Shown: positions 38,638 through 47,837, numbered from the stretch's first letter. The stretch: DNA of 52,714 nt from Anaerobiospirillum sp. NML120449 (GCF_023051105.1 NZ_JALKIL010000033.1:1-52714); one strand, 5' to 3'. Numbers and translations: made by a program. The notes: a model not told the origin generated them from the sequence alone.

Positions 38638-39798
38638 ATGTCTGAGTTTAATATTGTTTTTGCCGCTGACAGCAACTATCTTCCATATACCTTTGTTGCC
38701 GTTCAGTCGATTATTGACCATGCTGACATTGCCCATAATTCTTCTGACAGCAAAGATGTTTTCGTCTTCAATATTCTTGTCGATGACAGCGTTAATATCA
38801 AAGATCTTGAGTCCAGATGCGATGCTTTTTCGTCCCGTAATCACGCAGCGGCAGTAGACTCTCAATTTAAGATTCTGCACGTGGACAAAGAGCTCTTTAA
38901 AGACTTTCCACAATTTAACAGCAGTGGTTCTTACTCAACATATTACCGTATGGTGATAGATGAGATTTTCGATGAGACCGTCAAGAAGGTTCTTTACCTT
39001 GATGTTGACATGCTGATTCTTGCAGACGTAAGAGAGCTCTTTAACTCCGTAGACCTTACAAATCACATCTACGCAGCAGCTCTGGACAGTTATCTCTTCT
39101 CGTCCAGTGACAAATACCATCTCATCAAAAAGTCAGGATCAGGTGGTAAGGATAAGAAACTTGCCTTGAGTTCATACGTCAACGCCGGCATGCTGCTTAT
39201 CAGTCTTGATAACTGGCGTGCTGCCAATATCAGGCAGAAGTGCATAGAGTGCATGCACACTATCAAGGTCAAGTACCACGATCAGGATGTGCTCAACTAT
39301 CTGGTCGAAGACCCAGTATTTGTCAGCACTGCATGGAACATGCAGACCTCTTATCTGGGCTGCATTACCGTCAGCAATGGCCGCATCATCAACATGCACA
39401 CAAAGAAAACTGTTGATGAGAGCCTGTATCATGATTCTTTGCCGGTGCCGCTTGCTCAGTGTATTGAGAACCCCAGGATTGTGCACTTTGTAAGTCATAA
39501 GCCGTGGGTTAAGCCTTATCAGATAAATTATGGTGACACTCCGCCGGTTTTTACTCATGAGCACTTTAAGTGGGTCAACCAGTGGTTTGACACTGCTGAG
39601 CGGGTACCAGAGTTTGCCGAGGTACTCAGCGGCTTGAGATTTGACCATCTGATTTGTGCAAACACCAATATTCAGAGCCTTAATCAAAGACTGATCATTG
39701 AGTCCAATAAGCGCCGCTCCTTGAGAAATCAGATGATTGCACTCAATCTCAGCACCTTCTTCATTATGCTTGTATTGCTGATCCTGTTCGCTGACTAG
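38638..39798 (+). CDS. GT8 glycosyltransferase with C-terminal membrane anchor
   Basis: Family 8 glycosyltransferase, 386 residues, probably adding hexose to LPS/LOS core or another glycan on the cytoplasmic side. Motifs: EFNIVFAADSNYLPYTFVAVQS, STYYRMVIDEIF, the DxD-type YLDVDML near 121, VNAGMLLISLDNW, HDQDVLN, and the C-terminal HFVSHKPW metal-binding motif. The last 20 residues (FFIMLVLLILFA) form a membrane helix after a KRRSLRNQ stretch, so the enzyme is anchored by its tail. GAGGG lies five bases before ATG. It is intact, unlike its relative at 34556. Confidence 0.87.
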   Translation: MSEFNIVFAADSNYLPYTFVAVQSIIDHADIAHNSSDSKDVFVFNILVDDSVNIKDLESRCDAFSSRNHAAAVDSQFKILHVDKELFKDFPQFNSSGSYSTYYRMVIDEIFDETVKKVLYLDVDMLILADVRELFNSVDLTNHIYAAALDSYLFSSSDKYHLIKKSGSGGKDKKLALSSYVNAGMLLISLDNWRAANIRQKCIECMHTIKVKYHDQDVLNYLVEDPVFVSTAWNMQTSYLGCITVSNGRIINMHTKKTVDESLYHDSLPVPLAQCIENPRIVHFVSHKPWVKPYQINYGDTPPVFTHEHFKWVNQWFDTAERVPEFAEVLSGLRFDHLICANTNIQSLNQRLIIESNKRRSLRNQMIALNLSTFFIMLVLLILFAD

Positions 39799-39852
39799 CC
39801 CAGACAGTGGCCTGGGCAGTGGACCAGCCAGTGATCCCGGTGGGCCAGTACA

Positions 39853-39893
39853 GAAAAATAAAGGCCGGACATTCAGTCCGGCCTTTATTTTTC
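39853..39893. terminator. Bidirectional terminator between two GT8 genes
   Basis: An 18-bp stem (GAAAAATAAAGGCCGGAC and complement) with ATTCA loop and T run on both strands; it serves the converging genes at 38638 and 39993. A close copy lies at 41324. Confidence 0.95.
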
Positions 39894-39992
39894 AGGGAAT
39901 CTGATTTGTATCTGCAACGTGGTGTGACATTGCCTTACTGGTGCTCAGATCGGTTGTATGCATCTGTGTGACAGAGGGTCATGCCTGACGCT

Positions 39993-41162
39993 TTATAAAA
40001 CGATACTGACAATGATTGTACCCAGAGTCAAAACAACAAGTCCTGAGGTAATCAGGGTAAAGAGTCTTACACTCTTGCGTAGTTTTCTCTTATAGATGAG
40101 CAGTTCATGCTGTATTTGCGCAATTACATAGGCGTTGTCACATGAGCTGTCAGCAATAGCCGGCATCAGCTCCATGCTGTACTCACTTACCCTGGCAGCG
40201 GTATTGCGCCACAGGCTCATGTAATAGTACTGATGTGGGCTTAGTATGTCTGATGTATCAGTGGATTTGTTATCAGATGGCAACCTGTGAGTCCAGGGCT
40301 TGATGTGAGTAAAGTGAATGATGTCAGGATGTGACATGAAGACCTCAGGGTCCCACTGATCGAAAGGCCCCATACTGCTGAACATTGTAGAAAGATCTTT
40401 CCATTTTCTGTTCTTAACAGTCCTGTTCATGGATTCGTAATAAAGGCCAGTCTGCATGTTCCATGAAGGGTCCATGAGAGTTACCTTGTCCTTGAAGATA
40501 ACGTTCAATATGTCCTGATCATGAAAAGGGAAGCTGTAAGTCCTGGCAAGCTCAACTGCCCTGTCACTGATATGATTTTCACGCCATTGCTTCAGGTTAA
40601 TGAGCAAAATACCGGCATTGAAGTAATTCTTACTGTGCATGGTCAGAGCAGGCAGGGAGCTGTCTGTCGATTTGACGCTGTACTGCTCATCACGCACGCA
40701 CTGTGGATAGTTAACAACTGCACCAAGGACTGTCTGTGACCAGTCAGTGCTGTTAAACAGCTTTCTGATATCCTCAAGAACCAGGATATCCACATCCATG
40801 TACAGGCCGCTGTCTACAGTCGATGGAAGTACCTTGTCGAGCAGCAGCCGGTAGTAGGTTGAGTAGTTGCCGTCTTCGCGGAAAGGAACGCAGCCTTCAA
40901 ACAGTTTTCTGTCTACAGACAGTACATTGAACTTAAAGTATACGCCCGGAAGCTGATTGCGCCTGGCAAAATTCTGGCACTTTATGCTCAAATCGCCGGT
41001 ATCGACAGATTCATCGACGATAATATTGAAAACAATAAGATCATCATTCTTATCAGGCTGAGCTGAAGAACGCTCCAGACTGTCAACAATGGACTGAGCT
41101 GCAACCAGCGTATAGCGCAGGTAGTTGCTGTCTGATGAGAACAGGATGTTGTATTCAGACAC
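39993..41162 (-). CDS. GT8 glycosyltransferase with C-terminal membrane anchor
   Basis: Third family 8 member, 389 residues. Motifs: SEYNILFSSDSNYLRYTLVAAQS, STYYRLLLDKVLP, YMDVDILVLEDI, NAGILLINLKQW, HDQDILN, HFTHIKPW; the last 25 residues are a membrane helix (LITSGLVVLTLGTIIVSIVL). The start is taken as GTG at 41162, with GGAAGA seven bases upstream, since it gives the same N-terminus as the two sister proteins. The frame is open to an ATG at 41342, but those 60 extra codons are Pro/Ser/Ala-rich and overlap a terminator hairpin. It is opposite in direction to its sisters. Confidence 0.85.
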   Translation of the reverse strand: MSEYNILFSSDSNYLRYTLVAAQSIVDSLERSSAQPDKNDDLIVFNIIVDESVDTGDLSIKCQNFARRNQLPGVYFKFNVLSVDRKLFEGCVPFREDGNYSTYYRLLLDKVLPSTVDSGLYMDVDILVLEDIRKLFNSTDWSQTVLGAVVNYPQCVRDEQYSVKSTDSSLPALTMHSKNYFNAGILLINLKQWRENHISDRAVELARTYSFPFHDQDILNVIFKDKVTLMDPSWNMQTGLYYESMNRTVKNRKWKDLSTMFSSMGPFDQWDPEVFMSHPDIIHFTHIKPWTHRLPSDNKSTDTSDILSPHQYYYMSLWRNTAARVSEYSMELMPAIADSSCDNAYVIAQIQHELLIYKRKLRKSVRLFTLITSGLVVLTLGTIIVSIVL

Positions 41163-41323
41163 GTTGTTTATCTTCCAGTTGCTTAAATGACTGCTGCCAG
41201 GACGTGCCCGCGCACTGTTTGATGGGGGGCTGCGACAGGGGCTGTGATGATGGGTAAGGCTGTATGCCGGGGACATTGCGGCAGCTGCCGGCTCAGCGGG
41301 CGACGCAGGGCGGCTACCAGATG

Positions 41324-41364
41324 AAATATAAGGCCCGGACATTAAGTCCGGGCTTTATTTTTCA
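41324..41364 (+). terminator. Second copy of the GT8 terminator
   Basis: A stem around AAGGCCCGGAC / GTCCGGGCTTT with ATTAA loop, followed on the plus strand by TTTATTTTTCAGGGA. It matches the hairpin at 39853 and the bases after it (TTTTTCAGGGA, then CTG-TTTG). No plus-strand gene ends here, so it looks like a leftover of a duplication or inversion. Confidence 0.75.
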
Positions 41365-41402
41365 GGGAGCCTGCTTTGTCACGGCCTCTGGCCATTACGA
41401 AA

Positions 41403-41667
41403 GAACCAGCTGCAAAGCATGCACATGTGCCGTTACCATTGAACCAGCTGCAAACCATGCACAGGAGCTGTTACCAGGGAACCAGCTGCAAAGCATGCAC
41501 ATGTGCCGTTACCATTGAACCAGCTGCAAACCATGCACAGGAGCTGTTACCAGGGAACCAGCTGCAAAGCATGCACATGTGCCGTTACCATTGAACCTGC
41601 TGCAAAGCATGCACATGTGCCGTTACCATTGAACCAGCTGCAAACCATGCACAGGGGCTGTTAAGTT
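41403..41667. repeat. 38-bp array of two alternating unit types behind rfbB
   Basis: Seven units of 38 bp start at 41403, 41441, 41479, 41517, 41555, 41593 and 41631. They are of two kinds, A (with CATGCACATGTGCCGTTACC) and B (with CATGCACAGGAGCTGTTACC), in the order A B A B A A B. The last unit runs into the rfbB stop codon. The short ORFs across it are only the repeats in translation. Confidence 0.95.
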
Positions 41668-42682
41668 ACATTGCTTTCCTGATGTACCAGTCGATGGTTT
41701 GCTCCAGGGCATCCTCAAATGAGGTCTCAGGTACCCATCCAAGCTCGTTCTTGATTTTGGTCGAGTCTATGGCGTAGCGGAAGTCGTGGCCTGCGCGGTC
41801 CTGAACATAGGAAATAAGCTCCATGTAGGAACGGCCGTCAGCGCGTGGCAGCTTTCTGTCCATGATGGTACAGATCATCTTTACCAGGCTCAGGTTAGTC
41901 TGCTCATTGGAGGCACCTACATTGTAGGTCTCACCAGCCTTGCCGCTGTGGAAGATAAGATCAATGGCCTTGCAGTGGTCTTTGACATAGATCCAGTCGC
42001 GGATATTGCTGCCATTGCCGTATACAGGAATATGCTTGAGGGCAATGCAGTTGAGAATGGTCTTGGGAATGAGTTTTTCAGCGTGCTGCTTGGGACCGTA
42101 GTTGTTTGAGCAGTTAGAGATGGTTACATTCAGACCATAGGTCTTGAAGAAGGCGTGAGCAATGTGGTCAGAGCTGGCCTTGGATGCAGAATACGGTGAG
42201 TTGGGAGCATAGGCTGTCTTTTCTGTAAACAGGCCTTCAGCTCCAAGAGAGCCGTATACCTCGTCAGTGGAGATATGGTGAAAACGGCAGGATTCATAGC
42301 TCTTTCTTACCTGACCAGGGGCAGTCATCCAGTAGCTGTAGGCAGCCTGCAGGAGGTTGAAGGTACCGGTAATATTGGTGTCAATAAAGGCTCTTGGTCC
42401 GTTGATTGAGTTGTCTACATGGCTTTCAGCGGCAAAGTGGATGACGCCACGAATATCAAGGGAGGTAAAGATCTCTTCCATGGCATTCATGTCGCAGATA
42501 TCAGCCTGAATGAAGCTGTAATTGCTCTTGCCGTGGCACTCGTACAGATTGCTCATGTCGCCGGCGTAGGTCAGCTTGTCCAGCACAATGACATTGTAGT
42601 CAGGGTGCCGGGCACAGAACTCAGGAACAAAATTTGAGCCGATAAAACCGGCTCCACCAGTAATTAAAATTGATTGCTTCAT
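41666..42682 (-). CDS. rfbB: dTDP-glucose 4,6-dehydratase
   Basis: Extended SDR enzyme turning dTDP-glucose into dTDP-4-keto-6-deoxyglucose. NAD-binding GGAGFIGSN (residues 9-17), VIHFAAESHVDNSI, STDEVYGS with the catalytic Asp-Glu pair, and YSASKASSDH with the catalytic Tyr/Lys. 338 residues is usual. Third of rfbA-rfbC-rfbB on the same strand, but 411 bp of repeat array separate it from rfbC, and no good binding site precedes the ATG. Confidence 0.96.
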   Translation of the reverse strand: MKQSILITGGAGFIGSNFVPEFCARHPDYNVIVLDKLTYAGDMSNLYECHGKSNYSFIQADICDMNAMEEIFTSLDIRGVIHFAAESHVDNSINGPRAFIDTNITGTFNLLQAAYSYWMTAPGQVRKSYESCRFHHISTDEVYGSLGAEGLFTEKTAYAPNSPYSASKASSDHIAHAFFKTYGLNVTISNCSNNYGPKQHAEKLIPKTILNCIALKHIPVYGNGSNIRDWIYVKDHCKAIDLIFHSGKAGETYNVGASNEQTNLSLVKMICTIMDRKLPRADGRSYMELISYVQDRAGHDFRYAIDSTKIKNELGWVPETSFEDALEQTIDWYIRKAM

Positions 42683-42849
42683 AAATAATTTTAGGAAGTG
42701 TCAGTATCTGCAAGAAATCAGTAAGAAACGCCACTGAGGTGCAGTTGGAAAAACATTATTCTCAGGTTCTGTTAAGTGTCTGCATTAAACTTCCATGCAT
42801 GTCTCCATACCCCATGGCATCTCACAGGACATGTTCATGGACGGCTCCA

Positions 42850-43127
42850 TATGTGTCAGATGACCATGCCAGGCATGTCTGAGGTGTGTCAGTGGCCATG
42901 CCCGGCATGCCTGAGGTGTGTCAGCAGGCCATGCCCGGCACATGCCTGAGGTGTGTCAGCAGGCCATGCCCGGCATGCCTGAGGTGTGTCAGCAGGCCAT
43001 GCCCGGCACATGCCTGAGGTGCATCAGTGGGCCATGCCCGGCGCCTGCCTGAGGTGTGTCAGTGGGCCATGCCCGGCGCCTGACTGAGGTGCATCAGTGG
43101 GCCATGCCCAGCACCTGCTTGAGATCC
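42850..43127. repeat. Tandem array derived from the 3' end of rfbC
   Basis: The word CCATGCC recurs at 42864, 42896, 42929, 42964, 42997, 43032, 43067 and 43102, spacing 32-35 bp, with CCTGAGGTGTGTCAG between. The last unit lies inside rfbC and holds its final codons and stop; each further unit repeats that stop-codon context. So the array appears to be built from copies of the rfbC end. 42683-42849 holds nothing recognised. Confidence 0.92.
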
Positions 43128-43660
43128 TGGAGACTGTGGGCGTTCATATCCTTGTCTGAAAGGATGACATCAGTGGATGGCAGCTGCCAGTCAATGTTGA
43201 TGTCCGGGTCATCAAAGCGAACTGAGTACTCCGACTCGCGGCAGTAGAGATTATCACACTTGTACGCAAAGGTAACAGATGGGCTAAGTACGGCAAAGCC
43301 ATGCAGGAAATGACGTGGAATAAAGAGCTGCAGCTTGTTCTGTGCGCTCAGTTCTACGGCTACATGCTTTCCAAAAGTAGGAGAATCGGGTCTTATATCT
43401 ACGGCTACATCAAGGACTCTGCCCTCAAGCACTCTGACGAGCTTGGCCTGAGAGTGTTCGCCCAGCTGGCAGTGCAGGCCGCGCAGTACTCCATAAACAG
43501 AGCTGGACTGGTTATCCTGGACAAATTCAGCGTTTATACCTGCCTCGTGAAAGTCTCTGATATTGTAGGATTCAAAGAACTCGCCGCGTCCGTCCCTGAA
43601 GACAGAAGGACTGACTATAACAACACCGTCGATAGCGGTTTTAGTACAGGTTATGCTCAT
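43094..43660 (-). CDS. rfbC: dTDP-4-dehydrorhamnose 3,5-epimerase
   Basis: Cupin-fold epimerase acting on the rfbB product. 188 residues; VFRDGRGEFFESYN, RGLHCQ with the catalytic His (most have LHYQ), VLEGRVLDVAVDIR, and IPRHFLHGFAVLS. It overlaps the end of rfbA by 20 bases, so the two are co-transcribed. AAGG lies nine bases before the ATG. Its last codons are the template-like unit of the array that follows. Confidence 0.95.
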   Translation of the reverse strand: MSITCTKTAIDGVVIVSPSVFRDGRGEFFESYNIRDFHEAGINAEFVQDNQSSSVYGVLRGLHCQLGEHSQAKLVRVLEGRVLDVAVDIRPDSPTFGKHVAVELSAQNKLQLFIPRHFLHGFAVLSPSVTFAYKCDNLYCRESEYSVRFDDPDINIDWQLPSTDVILSDKDMNAHSLQDLKQVLGMAH

Positions 43661-44528
43661 CAGAAAGAACCTTATTCAGATAATCCTTGTAATTGGAGTT
43701 TTTCAGACCTGACGCTGTAGCTGCCAGCTGCTGAGCCGTAATAAAGCCTTTTTTATAGGCAATCTCTTCCAGACAGGCTATTTTCAGCCCCTGTCTTTTC
43801 TCAATAATCTGAACAAAGGTACCGGCATCGAGCAGGCTGTCGGGTGTACCGGCATCAAGCCAGGCATTGCCGCGCTTTAAAGGCAGGACATTAAGCCTGT
43901 CTTCCTTGAGATACAGATTGTTCAGATCGGTAATTTCCAGCTCGCCGCGCTCAGAAGGTCGCAATGATCCAGCTTTGTCAGACACGTCACCAGGGAAGAA
44001 GTACAGACCTACAGAGACAAAGTTTGACCTGGGCTCAGCCGGCTTTTCTTCAATGGATTTGACCTTGAATGAGCTGTCGAACTCTATGACGCCAAAGCGT
44101 GACGGGTTGGTCACATGGTAGGCAAGGATAGTTGCCTGTCCTGATGCTGTGCTTTGGGAGGCCTTCTTAATGTTCTCCAGCTGCTCATTGATGTAAAAGA
44201 TATTGTCTCCCAGAATCAGGCATACAGGATCTTCACCAGTAAAGTCACGGCCAATCAAAAATGCCTGGGCAATACCTTCGGGCTTTTCCTGCACAGCATA
44301 TTGCAGATTGAGGCCCAGAGAGCTGCCATCGCCAAAAAGCTGCCTGATATTAGGCAGATCTCTTGGGGTCGAGATAATCAGAATATCCCTGATGTCAAAG
44401 AGCATCAGTGTTGACAGGGGATAGTAGATCATGGGCTTGTCATAAACAGGCAGCAGCTGTTTTGAGGTTGTCCGGGTAAGGGGATACAGGCGTGAACCGC
44501 TGCCTCCGGCAAGTAGAATACCTTTCAT
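43641..44528 (-). CDS. rfbA: Glucose-1-phosphate thymidylyltransferase
   Basis: Makes dTDP-glucose from glucose-1-phosphate and dTTP, first step to dTDP-rhamnose. MKGILLAGGSGSRLYPLTR with the nucleotide loop, QLLPVYDKPMIYYPL, LGDNIFY, EEKPAEPRSNFVSVGLYFF, and GNAWLDAGTPDSLLDA. 295 residues. Start at 44528 is decided by AGGTGG five bases upstream; a GTG nine bases earlier lacks this. It overlaps rfbC. rfbD, the last enzyme of the dTDP-rhamnose pathway, is not in the window. Confidence 0.96.
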   Translation of the reverse strand: MKGILLAGGSGSRLYPLTRTTSKQLLPVYDKPMIYYPLSTLMLFDIRDILIISTPRDLPNIRQLFGDGSSLGLNLQYAVQEKPEGIAQAFLIGRDFTGEDPVCLILGDNIFYINEQLENIKKASQSTASGQATILAYHVTNPSRFGVIEFDSSFKVKSIEEKPAEPRSNFVSVGLYFFPGDVSDKAGSLRPSERGELEITDLNNLYLKEDRLNVLPLKRGNAWLDAGTPDSLLDAGTFVQIIEKRQGLKIACLEEIAYKKGFITAQQLAATASGLKNSNYKDYLNKVLSDEHNLY

Positions 44529-44583
44529 CAATGCCACCTAAAAGTTGTTGTACTGAGAGCAGGAAAATGGTTGTGATGCCCGA

Positions 44584-44661
44584 CGGTCTGCAAATGATTT
44601 ACAGTCATACGGTCTGCAAATGATTTACTGTCATACGGCCTGCAAATGGTTTACAGCCAGT
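44584..44661. repeat. 26-bp tandem repeat across the GT2 stop codon
   Basis: CGGTCTGCAAATGATTTACA units start at 44584, 44610 and 44636 (period 26). The third contains the GT2 stop codon (44651-44653), and the other two repeat the same TTTACAG context. Confidence 0.9.
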
Positions 44662-45538
44662 CTTGCCAGTACTGTTTGTTGTAAAAGGTCTTGTAGCGCC
44701 ACAGAGGAATTACGAAAAACAGATAGACCCAGGTATAGTTTGATTTTCTTTTAAAGTACAGGAAAGGTATGAAATTAAAGAGCTTTATGTAGGTCCTGAC
44801 ACGGGTCTGTCTGTAGTAATCAATTTTGGCTGATATAACTGCGAACTCAACAGGATAAAGCTGACGATTAAGAGCTTTTACAGCGGCGTCGGCTGCAATC
44901 ATCCTGTTCATCTGTCTGCTGGTGGTGGAGTTTTCATGCTCACGGTAGTGGTACAGGGTTTCAGGCAGATTATGCATTTTTGTAACGCCCAGCATGCGTG
45001 ACCATAAGGCGTAGTCCTCGGCAGGGGAAAAGACGGCCTCGTACCTGATGCTGTTTTCAACAAGTACGCTTTTTCTTACCATGGCCGCTGTATGAGGAAT
45101 GGCGCAAATCTCCATCAGAGCGTATTTGATCTGCTCGTGTTCTACAGGAAATGGCAAGGGCTCATTTCTGGGAATGGCAAGGCCCTGACAGCCCACCACG
45201 CCATAGTCAGGATGGGCATCAAGGAACTCAACCTGACGCTCCAGTCTTTGCGGCTGGGAGATATCGTCGTGATCGAATATGGCCAGGTACTCTCCTTTTG
45301 CCAGCTCGACAAGCCTGTTGCGGGACGGAGAAATGCCCATGTTTTTCTCATTTACCACATAGACAATGCGCGGGTCTTTGTAGGACTCGATAATGGCCCG
45401 TCTCGGGTCATCAGGGCAGTCGTCAAGCAAAATGAATTCGAAATCCTCAAAGCTCTGACTGAGAATGCTTTCAATGGCTGTTCTTAGGTGAGCTTCGTCA
45501 GTGCGATAAACTGGAGTAAGTACCGATACTTTTGGCAT
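44651..45538 (-). CDS. Glycosyltransferase family 2
   Basis: GT-A fold transferase, 295 residues. VSVLTPVYRTDEAHLRTAIESILSQ at the start, FILLDDCPDD, MGISPSRNRLVELAKGEYLAIFDHDD (metal-binding), and a C-terminal basic/aromatic part (FLYFKRKSNYTWVYLFFVIPLW) that may lie on the membrane. Start at 45538 with GAAGGTG eight bases upstream; 15 further codons upstream are not typical. It precedes rfbA on the same strand and probably uses sugars made by that pathway, though this is inference. Confidence 0.85.
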   Translation of the reverse strand: MPKVSVLTPVYRTDEAHLRTAIESILSQSFEDFEFILLDDCPDDPRRAIIESYKDPRIVYVVNEKNMGISPSRNRLVELAKGEYLAIFDHDDISQPQRLERQVEFLDAHPDYGVVGCQGLAIPRNEPLPFPVEHEQIKYALMEICAIPHTAAMVRKSVLVENSIRYEAVFSPAEDYALWSRMLGVTKMHNLPETLYHYREHENSTTSRQMNRMIAADAAVKALNRQLYPVEFAVISAKIDYYRQTRVRTYIKLFNFIPFLYFKRKSNYTWVYLFFVIPLWRYKTFYNKQYWQDWL

Positions 45539-45636
45539 GTGAGCACCTTCGTAGGACATCATAATTATGGAACACCATATCACATTACCGGCAGGAAATT
45601 GGCACTTAAGGCTGATTTGCAGGTTAAGTGCACAAA

Positions 45637-45660
45637 AAAAGGCGTCGCAGGACGCCTTTT
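45637..45660 (-). terminator. Terminator after nadB
   Basis: A 10-bp stem AAAAGGCGTC / GACGCCTTTT with a 4-nt loop; on the minus strand seven Ts follow. It ends nadB before the GT2 gene. Confidence 0.9.
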
Positions 45661-45709
45661 AAGCCTGAGCTCCGGGCTCAGAATAATGTGCAGTTAAAGA
45701 CAGTCAAGG

Positions 45710-47338
45710 TCAGTCTTTGACGCACTCGCGAGACAGAATGGTTGGGCCGCTGTGCTCGAGCTGATCAGGGTAATCAAGGGAGTAGTGCAGACCGCGTGAC
45801 TCCTTTCGCTCCAGGGCGGAGAGCACTATGATTTCAGCCACCTGCAGCAGGTTGCGCAGTTCCAGCAGGTTTTTGGAAACCTTGAAGTTTGAGTAGTACT
45901 CACTGACCTCGCGCTTGAGCAGGTTGATACGGTGCAGAGCACGCTGCAGACGCTTGTTGGTGCGCACAATGCCCACGTAGTCCCACATCATAAGGCGCAG
46001 CTCATGCCAGTTATGGGTGATAACCACCTCTTCATCAGAGTCGGTAACGCGGCTTTCATCCCAGTCGGGAATATTGAGACTGACGATATAGTCGCTGTCA
46101 TCAATGTCAAGGTGCCTGAGCATGTTGGCAGCAGCTGCATGGCCATAGACCACACATTCGAGCAGTGAGTTGGAGGCCAGACGGTTGGCGCCATGCAGGC
46201 CGGTATAGGCCACTTCACCTACAGCATAAAGTCCGAGAATATCTGTTCGGCCCTTGCTGTCTACCATTACGCCACCGCAGTTGAAGTGAGCTGCTGGAAC
46301 AATTGGGATAGGCTGCTTTGTAATGTCCACACCTACCTTGAGGCAGCGCTCATAGATGGTAGGAAAGTGCTTTTTAACGAACTCAGACGGCTTGTGACTG
46401 ATATTGAGGTACATGCAGTCAGCACCGGTCTTTTTCATCTCGTGGTCGATGGCTCGGGCCACAATATCACGTGGAGCCAGTTCACCTCTTTCATCATACT
46501 CAGGCATGAAACGGCTGCCGTCAGCACGCTCAAGGGTGGCACCTTCGCCGCGCAGAGCTTCGGTCAGCAGGAAGTTGCGGTCATCGGCATTAAACAGGGT
46601 GGTAGGATGGAACTGGTTGAATTCCATATTGGCTACACGGCAGCCGGCACGCCATGCCATGGCAATACCGTCACCGGAGCTGACTTCAGGATTGCAGGTG
46701 TACTGATAGACCTTGGAGGCGCCGCCGCTGCACAGGGCTACATAGCGTGCCTTGATGGTCTCGACATGGTCGGTCTCTTCATTGAGTACATAAGCACCGA
46801 GGACACGGTTGCCTGGCAGGTTGAGTTTCTTGGTGGTGATGAGATCGATGGCGTAGCGGTTTTCCAGAATGGTTATGTTCGGATTTTCGCGGGCGCGGGC
46901 TACGAGGGTTTCCTGAATGGAGCGGCCAGTGTGGTCTTCGGCATGGAAGATACGTCTGTTTGAATGGCCGCCTTCGCGGTGGAGGTGATATGGGGACTGC
47001 TCTTCTCCGGCAGGTTCTTCCTTCATGTCAAAAGGAACGCCGGCATCAATGAGCCACTGGATTGAGTCGTGGGCATGTTCGGCAACGTAGCGGACTACGT
47101 TTTCATCACAGAGGAATGAGCCTGCAACACAGGTGTCCTTGACATGATTTTCAATCGAGTCCTCATCATCCTTGATGTTGTAGACTCCGGCAATGCCGCC
47201 CTGAGCATAGTTGGTCGATCCTGCGCAAACATCTGCTTTTGAAAGAACGATAACCTTTGCCTTTTTAGCAATACCCAAGGCCAGGGTAAGTCCTGCGGCA
47301 CCACTTCCAATGATGAGGCAGTCTGTTGAAAATTCCAT
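45710..47338 (-). CDS. nadB: L-aspartate oxidase
   Basis: FAD enzyme oxidising aspartate to iminoaspartate, first step of NAD synthesis. 542 residues (540 in E. coli). [18 protein letters not shown] (FAD binding, residues 7-24), [39 protein letters not shown] and [18 protein letters not shown] are all present. AGGGGGT precedes the ATG. Divergent from rpoE, as in E. coli. Confidence 0.97.
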   Translation of the reverse strand: MEFSTDCLIIGSGAAGLTLALGIAKKAKVIVLSKADVCAGSTNYAQGGIAGVYNIKDDEDSIENHVKDTCVAGSFLCDENVVRYVAEHAHDSIQWLIDAGVPFDMKEEPAGEEQSPYHLHREGGHSNRRIFHAEDHTGRSIQETLVARARENPNITILENRYAIDLITTKKLNLPGNRVLGAYVLNEETDHVETIKARYVALCSGGASKVYQYTCNPEVSSGDGIAMAWRAGCRVANMEFNQFHPTTLFNADDRNFLLTEALRGEGATLERADGSRFMPEYDERGELAPRDIVARAIDHEMKKTGADCMYLNISHKPSEFVKKHFPTIYERCLKVGVDITKQPIPIVPAAHFNCGGVMVDSKGRTDILGLYAVGEVAYTGLHGANRLASNSLLECVVYGHAAAANMLRHLDIDDSDYIVSLNIPDWDESRVTDSDEEVVITHNWHELRLMMWDYVGIVRTNKRLQRALHRINLLKREVSEYYSNFKVSKNLLELRNLLQVAEIIVLSALERKESRGLHYSLDYPDQLEHSGPTILSRECVKD

Positions 47339-47768
47339 AGGTCCGACCCCCTATTGTTTCAGATTGTTCAGCTCAGGTGACACTTTCGTCTTCAGGCTGA
47401 GCCTGTGCAGCGATATTACTGCTGATGTGATTGTAGATCCCTGGTGGATCTGTGGGCAAAATTAATACAGATTTGCACCAGATTGAACCTGATTATAAAA
47501 CCGGCCGTTTATAAACATCAGTGCCGGACAGGTGTTTTGTATGCCTTATGCGGTGATTTTTGCTGTTTTACAGTAAAAGGGCAAGTCTACGGGGCTGCAG
47601 GGGTACATTTCTTACAGATAATGCATTTGTTTTATAATGGCTGTCCCGGTGCATCTGGTTAACACTTGCCAGACCGGCTCTGCCCTGATTTGATGCACGT
47701 GCATGGGCACGCTAGCATGCCGACAAAGGCCCATCCAGTAAGGCTTTGTTCACGGCATAATCATTTTG
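47339..47768. other. nadB-rpoE intergenic stretch
   Basis: About 430 bp without a supported gene. The nadB promoter must lie here, but no clear -35/-10 pair was chosen. Confidence 0.4.
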
Positions 47769-47807
47769 GGAACTTTTGGGGAACTTAACTGCAACCCTCA
47801 TGTCTAA
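47769..47807 (+). promoter_or_regulatory. Sigma-E promoter of rpoE with doubled -35
   Basis: GGAACTT (47780-47786), a 16-bp spacer and TCTAA (47803-47807) match the known sigma-E consensus. A second GGAACTT lies 11 bp upstream at 47769-47775. Transcription would begin about 25 bases before the rpoE ATG. It implies positive autoregulation. Confidence 0.88.
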
Positions 47808-47837
47808 ACACTTGAATCACAATGTTGGAAGGCCATT

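Noticed and set aside
41163..41342. 60-residue N-terminal extension of the third GT8 protein
   Set aside because: It overlaps a terminator hairpin, is Pro/Ser-rich, and the sister proteins start at the equivalent of the GTG at 41162.
41264..41594. Two short plus-strand ORFs over the 38-bp array
   Set aside because: They are translations of the repeat units (QLQSMHMC-like periods) with no binding site.
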